This document shows, piece after piece, positions 34,785 to 42,962 of a stretch of DNA of 64,000 nt. The position numbers were made by a program, and so were the translations under genes. The stretch is from NCBI RefSeq assembly GCF_043235035.1, contig NZ_JAZAQF010000001.1, forward strand, positions 1-64,000. Direction: 5' to 3'. The notes beneath the pieces are model-generated. The model had not been told where the DNA came from. It saw only the letters and a program-made list of their open reading frames with translations, and did not search any database. Position 1 is the stretch's first letter, and each line of letters starts with the position of its first letter. The stretch is from CACIAM-69d sp001698445 (GTDB taxonomy: Bacteria > Cyanobacteriota > Cyanobacteriia > CACIAM-69d).

Positions 34785-35336
34785 CTAATCAGTGGTGTAA
34801 TGGATGAGGAAGGTATCGCATTCATCACCCTGAGTACGATCGGCAATTTGGGTAATTTCCACTTCCGTATCGAAGCGATCGCCCAGCCCTTGAATCAAAC
34901 CTTCCACCATGGGAGCCAACCCTTGGCGAGTCGATCGATAGTGTAATTCCACCGTGTGATGGCCCACCTGATCACAGTCAAAGGACGGGGGACGAAACGC
35001 GGGAAACTGCACCCCTAGCCTTGTGTGTAAATCATCCAAGTTGCCCAAAAAATCCACCAAGTTATCACCACACATATTCATGATTTCTCGGTAACCTGCC
35101 GTTTTGGTATAACCCACCCAATAGTGACCAAATTTGCGCAGCAATTCCGTTGAAGAAATATCCAAAATAGTGGTCGCTGCTTGCACAATGTTATGGGTGA
35201 TGTCGTCGGGATAGGACTTCATCACAAAAAAATGCTCCTCCGAGAGCTGAGCATGGGCCATGATGTCGTTCCAAATCTCCTGGCCATACTGCTCGCACAT
35301 CATCATCCGCAAGGCGCTGTTAATTAAGCCATACAT
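34785..35336 (-). CDS. H-NOX heme nitric-oxide sensor
   Basis: A 183-residue heme protein that senses NO. The proximal heme ligand is His104 in LDDLHTRLG, and the heme-propionate motif YxSxR is YRSTR at 133-137. Family features at the N-terminus (MYGLINSALRMMMCEQYG) and GHYWVGYTKTAGY are clear. Length matches the single-domain bacterial type. The distal-pocket tyrosine that marks O2-binding members was not evident, which favours NO selectivity. It forms an operon with the kinase downstream, as in many proteobacteria and some cyanobacteria. A leader of about 100 bases precedes it. Confidence 0.93.
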   Translation of the reverse strand: MYGLINSALRMMMCEQYGQEIWNDIMAHAQLSEEHFFVMKSYPDDITHNIVQAATTILDISSTELLRKFGHYWVGYTKTAGYREIMNMCGDNLVDFLGNLDDLHTRLGVQFPAFRPPSFDCDQVGHHTVELHYRSTRQGLAPMVEGLIQGLGDRFDTEVEITQIADRTQGDECDTFLIHYTTD

Positions 35337-35942
35337 AAAAATAAAGTGAAATCCTGATCTGACGGAGTAGGGAGTTTTGAGCGCATGATCAGCAATCTTG
35401 CTTAATCATGTTCATTATATAAAGACGACAGTTTTAAGCGTCAAGGGATCTTTCTGACTATCCCCATAGCACTGAGAAATTTATGAGGTAAACTTGGTTA
35501 AAATTAACGCTTCCAATTGAAACCAAAAGCTGTGATTTCTCGATCAATCGTAATTGATTTAAAGCGTTTCTGTAAAGAATCGAACATGAATGGAAAACGA
35601 GACCAAACCATTTCAAGCGAAAATTTTGTATCTGTGACATTGCATCACTAGGTTGGTTTGGTGCAGGAGGATCTGTAACGAAATTTGGCTATCTGGATCC
35701 ATTCCCAGTTGAGAAATAGATGATTTGAGCGATCGCGCGAGACTTCATGAACCAATGATGAATTCTTTAATTACTTCATGCGTTATTAGCGATTAAAAAA
35801 GCAATTCATCAAGTTGCTTAGGGGTTAGCTCCAGGTTTTGCCAGTTCACGCCACCCACAGCGCCCCGATCGGCCGGGGGCACGGAGTGGCCTCGGGTTTG
35901 CGTTCGCGGGCGGGGGGCTGGCTCGTTGGGCGCGAATCCGTT
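35337..35942. other. Gene-free region upstream of H-NOX
   Basis: About 600 bases, AT-rich for the first 450. It must contain the H-NOX promoter. No supported gene or RNA was recognised. It runs into the transposase remnant at 35943. Confidence 0.5.
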
Positions 35943-36047
35943 CTAGGAAAACTGAGAGAGTGGCTGGAAGAGCGCCCACTCATCATCACTCAAATCACTG
36001 GGATAGGGTTTGCGGGTGGGATTGGCAATCACCGGGAGACGACTCAT
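35943..36047 (-). pseudogene. IS5-type transposase remnant (N-terminus only)
   Basis: A 34-residue frame starts at an ATG (36045-36047) and stops at 35943. Its core, KPYPSDLSDDEWALFQPL, is the hallmark N-terminus of IS5-family (DUF4096) transposases. The rest of the gene is missing and the frame runs into unrelated sequence. The flanks contain no transposase homology that I can see, so this is a degraded leftover of an insertion element. Confidence 0.75.
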
Positions 36048-36219
36048 GAGCTGGGCGGTGTTTCAGATAGGGCTAGCCTAAAACTGGCTTTAGACCTCAT
36101 CAAGTCCTCTTTGGCTTCTCTTCGTCAATTAGTTCTTACAAAGCTGACCGGTGGAGCTGGTCAATTTCAACTTTGAGCAGTTGCCTTGAGCAATTCTTGA
36201 ACCATTGAACTAATTGACC

Positions 36220-36414
36220 CTAAACCCAGTCGGCCATGGATTCCCAACTGTGGCGCAATTGGCTGCTCAATAGTCCATTTTCTGATCGCCGATTGCGGCG
36301 GCGGGATTTGGCAGCATTCGAGCGTTTCCGCGATCGCTTGTCAACCACAATTTTCCTCAGGTCGATCGCATCGTCCCAAGAATGAAATCGGTCAGGAAAA
36401 GTTCGCTGAGTCAT
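36220..36414 (-). CDS. Possible small basic protein
   Basis: A 64-residue frame starting MTQRTFPDRFHSWDDAID, with an Arg/Lys-rich centre (DKRSRKRSNAAKSRRRNRRS). A good GGGAGG ribosome-binding site lies 8 bases before the ATG, and the codons include CGATCG sites typical of host genes. I do not recognise the family. Very basic small proteins can bind DNA or RNA. It may be only a chance frame near the transposase remnant; the ribosome-binding site is the main support. Confidence 0.45.
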   Translation of the reverse strand: MTQRTFPDRFHSWDDAIDLRKIVVDKRSRKRSNAAKSRRRNRRSENGLLSSQLRHSWESMADWV

Positions 36415-36716
36415 GATTCTGACCTCCCAAAATTGACGTTGGGGGAATTGCCAGCCCAGTTGCTGACTTCAGAGATTCAGCCCCGTCGTCGATAGAATGA
36501 TCCCAGTGCAATCCAGCTTCATCGTCGAAGCGCACTAGGGATCTGGACGCAAATCTCTAGGATATTGTTCTGCGAATCGGGATCCCAATCCGGTTAACTT
36601 CACCAGAAGCCCCTGGTTCGATCGTACCGCTTTTTCCCAGGGACGGCGACTCACAGATCCTGATTCTTCAGGAATGAATTTTCCAGAATTTTCCAAGGAA
36701 TCCCAGCCCAAATTGC
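36415..36716. other. Intergenic stretch
   Basis: About 300 bases between the small basic gene and the Uma2 gene that converges on it from the right. No gene, repeat or terminator was recognised. Confidence 0.5.
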
Positions 36717-37364
36717 TTACTGGGCTAAGTGATCACGCACCAACTGGCGCAATGCTTGTTCAGCAGCAATTTCATCTTGCTGAGCCTCTGCCAAAAATTG
36801 ATATAAATACGCTTTTTGCACCCAAGGAAAAATGGGGCTAAATTCCGATTCTTGATAATCCCCATTTTCCAACATAAAAATGCGCCAATCACGGCCGTTA
36901 TATCGCCACAGCTCTGGAACGCCCATCGCAGCATAGAGCCGATTTTTGTCAATATCCGTGTGGGTGATATCCACTTCAACTACCAGATCCGGCGGAGGAT
37001 CAGCCGCAAAATCAACTCTTCGACCCGCAACCCGTGCTTGATTTTGAATGTAGTAAGCACAATCAGGTTCTGAGCTGCGATCAAGTTCTTCACGCTCAAT
37101 CCGAGTAGATCCCATTGTTTTAATTTTCAGACCCATCTCAAAGATCATGATGATGATGAAGCGCTCAATGAGACGAATCGAAAATTCATGATCTTCCAAG
37201 GGTATAGTGATTTCTAAAACTCCATGATCATAGGTCAAGCGAGCAGAACGACGGAACGGCAGGGCATGGAGAACCTGTTGGTAAGTTTGCCAAGTTAGGC
37301 CACGCAGCGTCACACGTTTTTCACCGATGGGTTGGGTGGGAGCCAGCGGGGCGATCGCAATCAT
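36717..37364 (-). CDS. Uma2 family (DUF820) putative endonuclease
   Basis: A 215-residue protein of a family greatly expanded in cyanobacteria, with a PD-(D/E)XK-like fold. Visible features are TYDHGVLEITIPLEDHEF, SSEPDCAYYI, and PDLVVEVDITHTD (the Asp/Glu core), then LYAAMGVPELWRY. Function in vivo is unknown. The C-terminus is a short Gln/Ala-rich helix. It is divergent from polA with 129 bases between. A second family member is at 59734-60447. Confidence 0.9.
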   Translation of the reverse strand: MIAIAPLAPTQPIGEKRVTLRGLTWQTYQQVLHALPFRRSARLTYDHGVLEITIPLEDHEFSIRLIERFIIIMIFEMGLKIKTMGSTRIEREELDRSSEPDCAYYIQNQARVAGRRVDFAADPPPDLVVEVDITHTDIDKNRLYAAMGVPELWRYNGRDWRIFMLENGDYQESEFSPIFPWVQKAYLYQFLAEAQQDEIAAEQALRQLVRDHLAQ

Positions 37365-37493
37365 TGCTCACAACTCCTGAAACGGTTGATCAGTTCTATT
37401 ATTGCCAATGGGGCCAAGCAGTGGGCGAGCTACCCGATCGCCCGGTGCGCAAAGGGGCTGCTATGCTGAGGGCGAGCATTCTGCAATCGCCCC

Positions 37494-40439
37494 ATGACCG
37501 ACTCCGCAAAGACCTTGCTTTTGGTAGATGGCCATTCCTTGGCTTTCCGAGCATTCTATGCCTTCGTGAATGGACGAGATGGTGGTCTGCGCACTTCCAC
37601 TGGCATTCCCACCAGCATTTGCTACGGATTTATTAAGGCCCTATTGGACACGATCGCCCTTGAAAAACCCCAAGCGATCGCCCTGGCTTTTGATACTCGC
37701 CAGCCCACCTTTCGCCACGAAGCCGATGCGACCTACAAGGATGGGCGGCCGGAAACTCCCGTGGAGTTTATTGAAGATATTCAACACCTCGAAACTCTGT
37801 TGGTGGCGCTGAATTTAACCATTGTCAAAACGCCAGGTTTTGAAGCAGATGACGCGATCGGGACAATGACCCAACAGGGCATCGCGGCGGGCTATCGGGT
37901 TAAAATCTTGAGTGGCGATCGGGACTTATTTCAACTCATTAATGACCAGCAAGGCATCAGCGTTTTGCACTTGGGTGGGCGTGATGTGAAGTCTTCTCGC
38001 TACAGCGAATATCGTGCAGCCCAAGTGGTGGAAAAATGGGGCGTGCGTCCGGATCAGGTGGTGGATTTCAAAGCCCTTTGCGGTGATAAATCCGATAATA
38101 TTCCGGGGGTGAAAGGCATTGGCGAAAAAACCGCTGCCCAGCTTCTGCAAGAGTATGAGTCCTTGGATGGGATTTATCAGGCATTAGACTCTCTGAAAAA
38201 ATCCGTCAAGAGCAAATTAGAGGCCGATCGAGAGGCCGCTTACCATTCTCAGTTTCTGGCGCAAATTAAATGTGATGTGCCCTTGGATTTGACATTAGCT
38301 GACTGTGAATTAAGCGGATTCGATCGCGCTGCCCTCACCCCTCTGCTGGAAAAACTAGAACTGAATCAGTTTCTGAAGCAAATTGAGCGTTTGGAAGCTC
38401 GATTTGGCAATGGTCAGTTAACGCTGGGAGCGGAGCAAGGGACAGGTAATGAAACGAGTTCTGTGGGCCGATCGCCCCAATTATCTAGGGGTTCCCTAGC
38501 TCCAGCCTCGGAAGCGGAAGATACTTGGTTTTTCAGTGCCGAAGAGACCGATGCGCTCAAGGCCAATCCACCGCTACCGGCCGAATTCACCCCAGAAATT
38601 ATCACTACGCCCGATCAATTGGAGGCGCTGGTTGCCGCACTGTTGCGCTGCCAAAACCGTGACTATCCCACCGCTTGGGATACAGAAACCACTGCCCTAG
38701 ATCCCCGAAAAGCGGCCTTGGTGGGAATTGGGGTTTGCTATGGCAATGCGGAACAATTCACGGTGGCTTATATTCCCGTGGGACACAGTACGGGAAAACA
38801 GCTCGATCGATCGCTGGTGTTGCAAGCACTGAAACCCATTTTGGAAAGCGAAAACCATCCCAAGGTGCTGCAAAATGCCAAGTTCGATCGGGCAATTTTG
38901 CGTAGCCAAGGAATTCAACTGGCCGGGGTGATTTTTGACCCGATGCTTGCCAGTTATGTGCTGAATCCAGAAGCCAGCCATAACTTAACAGATTTGGGGT
39001 TGCGCTATTTAGGCATCAGCGCCACCAGCTACCAAGATCTGGTGCCGAAGGGACAAACCATTGCAGCGGTGAGCATTGCTGCTGTTGCTAACTATTGCGG
39101 CACGGATGTTTATAGTGCATTTCATTTGGTCAATATCCTGCGATCACAACTGTCTAGCGAGCAGGATTTGCTGCCACTTTTTGAGCAGGTGGAGCTGCCC
39201 CTTGAGCCGGTTTTGTCGGCCATGGAAGGGCGAGGCATTCGGATTGACACGGCCTATTTGGCGGAATTTTCTAAGCAATTAGAAACAGACCTATTGGCGA
39301 TCGAACAGCGGGCCTACGCAGCGGCCGGAGAGACTTTTAATTTAGGTTCGCCTAAGCAACTCAGTGAATTGTTATTTGGCAAATTGGGCCTTGATCCCAA
39401 AAAGTCTCGCAAAACTAAAACTGGCTATTCCACGGATGCCGCCACCTTGGAAAAGTTAAAGGATGATCATCCCGTGGTGGAAGCGATCGTGGAGCATCGC
39501 ACCTTAGCCAAACTGAAGTCTACCTATGTGGATGCGCTGCCGCAGTTGGTTTCGCCCCAAACCGATCGCGTCCATACGGACTTTAATCAAACGGTGACGG
39601 CCACGGGTCGCCTCTCTTCATCCAATCCCAACCTGCAAAATATCCCGATTCGGACGGCCTTTAGTCGGCAAATTCGGCGGGCTTTTTTACCCAAAGCGGG
39701 CTGGCTGTTGGCCGCAGCAGACTATTCCCAAATTGAGCTAAGAATCTTAGCCCATTTGAGTCAGGAACCGGTTTTAATTGAGGCCTATCAAACGGGGCGA
39801 GATGTCCATGCTTTGACCGCACAATTATTGCTCGATCGCCCTGACATTACCCCCGAAGAACGACGGCTAGGAAAAATCATCAACTTTGGGGTGATTTACG
39901 GCATGGGGGCGCAACGGTTTGCACGAGAAGCGGGCGTGTCGCGCATGGAAGCCAAGGAATTTATCGATCGCTTTAACCAGCGCTATCCCCAAGTCTTTGA
40001 GTATTTGCAACAAATGCAGCGCGAGGCGATCGCCCTGGGCTATGTGCATACGTTGCTGGGCCGACGGCGCTATTTTCAATTCATGAGTCCTTCGTTGAAT
40101 CAATTGCGCGGCTCCGATCCCCAGGCGATCGACCTCGATCGGTTGCGGGTCAATGGTCAAAATGATGCCCAATTGCTGCGGGCGGCGGCCAACGCTCCCA
40201 TTCAGGGTTCCAGCGCCGATATCATCAAAATTGCCATGATTCAACTTCATCAACGGTTGCAATCCACCCAGGCGACTTTACTGTTGCAAGTGCATGACGA
40301 ATTGATTTTTGAAGTGCCTCCGGAAGAGTGGGACTTTGTGCGCCCAATTATTCAGGAAACCATGGAGTCAGCAGTCACCTTGAGTGTGCCCCTGGCGGTA
40401 GAAGTTCATGCGGGTCAAAACTGGATGGAAGCGAAATAA
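37494..40439 (+). CDS. polA: DNA polymerase I
   Basis: A 981-residue repair and Okazaki-fragment polymerase. The N-terminal 5'-3' exonuclease starts LLLVDGHSLAFRAFYAF, with CGDKSDNIPGVKGIG as the helix-hairpin-helix. After a linker of about 60 low-complexity residues (near 300-350) comes a proofreading domain with intact WDTETTALDP, so 3'-5' exonuclease may be active. The polymerase domain has motif A ADYSQIELRILAHLS, motif B RLGKIINFGVIYGMGAQ and motif C QVHDELIFEVP. Length is normal for cyanobacteria. It is a single gene. Confidence 0.97.
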   Translation: MTDSAKTLLLVDGHSLAFRAFYAFVNGRDGGLRTSTGIPTSICYGFIKALLDTIALEKPQAIALAFDTRQPTFRHEADATYKDGRPETPVEFIEDIQHLETLLVALNLTIVKTPGFEADDAIGTMTQQGIAAGYRVKILSGDRDLFQLINDQQGISVLHLGGRDVKSSRYSEYRAAQVVEKWGVRPDQVVDFKALCGDKSDNIPGVKGIGEKTAAQLLQEYESLDGIYQALDSLKKSVKSKLEADREAAYHSQFLAQIKCDVPLDLTLADCELSGFDRAALTPLLEKLELNQFLKQIERLEARFGNGQLTLGAEQGTGNETSSVGRSPQLSRGSLAPASEAEDTWFFSAEETDALKANPPLPAEFTPEIITTPDQLEALVAALLRCQNRDYPTAWDTETTALDPRKAALVGIGVCYGNAEQFTVAYIPVGHSTGKQLDRSLVLQALKPILESENHPKVLQNAKFDRAILRSQGIQLAGVIFDPMLASYVLNPEASHNLTDLGLRYLGISATSYQDLVPKGQTIAAVSIAAVANYCGTDVYSAFHLVNILRSQLSSEQDLLPLFEQVELPLEPVLSAMEGRGIRIDTAYLAEFSKQLETDLLAIEQRAYAAAGETFNLGSPKQLSELLFGKLGLDPKKSRKTKTGYSTDAATLEKLKDDHPVVEAIVEHRTLAKLKSTYVDALPQLVSPQTDRVHTDFNQTVTATGRLSSSNPNLQNIPIRTAFSRQIRRAFLPKAGWLLAAADYSQIELRILAHLSQEPVLIEAYQTGRDVHALTAQLLLDRPDITPEERRLGKIINFGVIYGMGAQRFAREAGVSRMEAKEFIDRFNQRYPQVFEYLQQMQREAIALGYVHTLLGRRRYFQFMSPSLNQLRGSDPQAIDLDRLRVNGQNDAQLLRAAANAPIQGSSADIIKIAMIQLHQRLQSTQATLLLQVHDELIFEVPPEEWDFVRPIIQETMESAVTLSVPLAVEVHAGQNWMEAK

Positions 40440-41147
40440 CCTATCTAGAATGAGTGATGCAATTAGGGGATTTTAAATCTGCTTTACCTGATCGGTTTTT
40501 ATCACACCCATCAATAGACCTCTTGCATCAATCACGATCCTGATCCTAAATCTCTCTCCAAGATTGCTGATTGACTGACAAAACGCTCAAATGCTTGGCT
40601 CTCCAGTCGGTTGGGTTGAGCTTTGCGAAACCCAACTCAATCACTAAAAATTTTGCTGTTGTTGGGTTTCGTGCCTCAACCTAACCGACAAAATGATCGT
40701 TAATCAGCCGATCTTGAGAAAAGGGGTTTTCGTGAAAGAGATCTAATGGATTTCATGTCATCTCACGAATTTGTCGTCATGATTTGTCGCAACAATTTGT
40801 TAGAATTAACCTCATTTTTGACCAATTAAAATTGGCGTAGACAGTTACAGACTGGCACAGAATTGATGGAGTTCAGTTGAGAACCCCCATAGGATTGAGG
40901 CGATCGCGCGAATGCACTTGAAATAGCCTGAGAGGATGTCTGAAAAGCCGCAATGGCTACCTTGCTTGTGGCTCTCATCCACCGACAAAGCCAAGACGAT
41001 CAAGCCCCTTGATCCCAAGACCGTTAGGGCTTGACCAGTGCCCCCAGTCGCTTCAGCCATCCTCTGAGGTTTGTTAATTCCAGTTAATTCCAACCGATCG
41101 AGGCAGCAAGCTGCGTCTTTTGTCCTCAACCATTGCTGCGATCGCTT
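40440..41147. other. Intergenic stretch with repeat copy 4
   Basis: About 700 bases between polA and the glycosyltransferase. It has the fourth dispersed repeat (40605-40690). A minus-strand frame of 126 codons (40845-41225) overlaps the glycosyltransferase start and has no recognisable features, so it is not called. Nothing else is evident. Confidence 0.55.
40605..40690. repeat. Dispersed imperfect palindromic repeat, copy 4
   Basis: The left arm (GGTTGGGTTGAGCTTTGCGA) and right arm (TTGGGTTTCGTGCCTCAACC) are inverted copies. This copy is closest to copy 1: both keep TTTGCGAAACCCAACT and GTTGTTGGGTTTCGTGCCTC. Confidence 0.75.
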
Positions 41148-42287
41148 GTGTTGAATTTTGCGAGCTATTTTTTTGCCCCCGGTGGTTGGGGAACCCATGC
41201 CCGATCGCTCGCGGGAGCACTGCACCCGATCGAGCCGATCTCCCTTTGTGATTGGCAGCCTCCCCAGCCCCTGGCCGACTGGGAACGGGGCGTGCCGGAA
41301 CTGTTAGCGGCCGGTCTCAGCCCGGTGGCCAATGCCCCCACCCTGGTCATTGTGTCCGGGTTGCCGATGCCGCCCTTTCCCGGTTGCTGCCAAATTGGGC
41401 TGTTTGTGTGGGAAACCACCCACATTCATCAAAAATTTCAGCAATTGCTCGATCGGTTCGATTACCTTTGGGTTCCGTCCCTTTGGCAGCGCCAAGTGGC
41501 GATCGAGTCCGGGCTTGACCCCCAGCGCCTGGCCGTTGTGCCGGAAGGGGTTGACCCCCAAGTCTTTCAGCCCCATTCCCACCGCCCCTCAGCCCTGAAT
41601 CGCGACTTGCGGCAGCGGCCCTTCCGGTTCCTTTGTGTGGGCAAATGGGAACGACGCAAGGGGATCGATCTGCTGATCCAAGCCTTTGCCAAAGCCTTTG
41701 AACCCCAAGATCCCGTGGAACTGGTGTTGCACGCCCACAACGGCTACATTCCCCACTTTGACCTCCAGGCATCGATCGACTATGCCGCGCGACTGCTGGG
41801 GGCCGAGGCCTATCGCATTTTGCCCAGCCCTCCAGCCGGGCGATCGGGCCTAGTGCAAGTTCTGCAAAAAGCCGATGCCTTTGTGTTGCCCACCCGGGGC
41901 GAGGCTTGGGGATTGCCCATTTTGGAAGCCATGGCCTGTGGACTGCCCTGCATTGTCACGGACTGGAGCGGCCTGCGGGCCTATGCTCACCCGGGCAATG
42001 CTTACCTGATTCCGGTCAAAAACCTAATTCCCGTCAATGATCCGCAGTTTTTTGACCCCAACTTGGACTGGGGCCACTGGGCTGAGCCGGACTTGGATGC
42101 GCTGGTGGCCTTGATGCGGCAGGTTTATCACGATCGGGAAGCGGCCCAACAACGCGGGGCGATCGCCCGGGCCGAAGCCGCCAGCCTCTGGACTTGGGAA
42201 CGAGCCGCCCACACGGCCCAACAGCAATTGGCCGTCCTGGGATTCCGCCCCGATCGCTTACCTCCTTCGGTATCTGCCGCCGCTTAG
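41148..42287 (+). CDS. Family 4-type glycosyltransferase
   Basis: A 379-residue GT-B glycosyltransferase. The N-terminus has FAPGGWGTHARSLAGAL (glycine-rich acceptor loop). The C-terminal domain has FLCVGKWERRKGIDLLIQAFAKA, VLPTRGEAWGLPILEAMACGLPCIVTDWSG (the E-x7-E nucleotide-sugar motif) and a final helical tail. It should transfer a sugar from a nucleotide-sugar in the cytoplasm, to an unknown acceptor such as a glycolipid or polysaccharide. No ATG fits; GTG at 41148 is chosen over a TTG at 41133 since it gives the expected first strand. It is not clustered with other sugar genes. Confidence 0.88.
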   Translation: MLNFASYFFAPGGWGTHARSLAGALHPIEPISLCDWQPPQPLADWERGVPELLAAGLSPVANAPTLVIVSGLPMPPFPGCCQIGLFVWETTHIHQKFQQLLDRFDYLWVPSLWQRQVAIESGLDPQRLAVVPEGVDPQVFQPHSHRPSALNRDLRQRPFRFLCVGKWERRKGIDLLIQAFAKAFEPQDPVELVLHAHNGYIPHFDLQASIDYAARLLGAEAYRILPSPPAGRSGLVQVLQKADAFVLPTRGEAWGLPILEAMACGLPCIVTDWSGLRAYAHPGNAYLIPVKNLIPVNDPQFFDPNLDWGHWAEPDLDALVALMRQVYHDREAAQQRGAIARAEAASLWTWERAAHTAQQQLAVLGFRPDRLPPSVSAAA

Positions 42288-42962
42288 GTTGCACTTTTGT
42301 GCTCTGATTCAGCAGAAAAACCAAAATTTCTCCAAAACAGCGCAATTCTGGTCAAAGCTAGAGAAAAATCAAAGTCTACCTTTTGTGGCTAAAACTTGAG
42401 TTTAGGATTAGCACCATTTCGTAGGGTTTAGGGATCTAACGCTACTCATTCGCTACCTACTCGTGGCGGATTTACCATCAAACCAAGATGGGCTTTCACC
42501 AGATTTTCACCCCTGACCGCTATATCTAAACTCGTCGGTTTTCTCACTGGCGACTCTGTTGAGCCATTTTTGAGCCATTGATGAAGCCTTTGGTTAAGCC
42601 ATTGGTTAAGCCATTGATGCAGCCTTTGGTTACGCTGCGGTTCATGACTCAGTTTTCGTTAAGACCCTAGTCCAGTTCTTAACCTAATCTTTGACCAAAG
42701 TTACCGCCAAATTGATCGTAGGGTGCACCTTGCCTCTCGTGGACAAACCAATCGCTAATTTTCTAGTTCAAACCATCGCAGACAAAATTCGCAAGCTCTT
42801 TGCCTCCAGAATTGTTCTCTGATCGTCGTAACAATCGTCGCAACAAGGGTCTGAAACTCCTTGCTGCCTAACAATTCGCTAACGGCAGCATCAAGATTTC
42901 AGGTGCTTTGACGACCAACCCTAAACGCCTAAAACACCTAGTCAATATTAATTGTGATTACT
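42288..42962. other. Intergenic stretch with tandem repeat
   Basis: About 670 bases upstream of the histidine kinase gene. The only pattern is the short tandem repeat at 42561-42633. It presumably holds the kinase promoter; no clear -10/-35 pair was picked out. Confidence 0.5.
42561..42633. repeat. Short degenerate tandem repeat
   Basis: Roughly 12-base units around TTGGTTAAGCCA repeat about six times, with variants TTGATGAAGCC and TTGATGCAGCC. Confidence 0.6.

Noticed and set aside
35838..36176. 112-codon plus-strand frame
   Set aside because: It is antisense to the IS5-type transposase remnant and has no recognisable features.
40845..41225. 126-codon minus-strand frame upstream of the glycosyltransferase
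   Set aside because: It overlaps the glycosyltransferase start, lacks motifs and has no evident ribosome-binding site.
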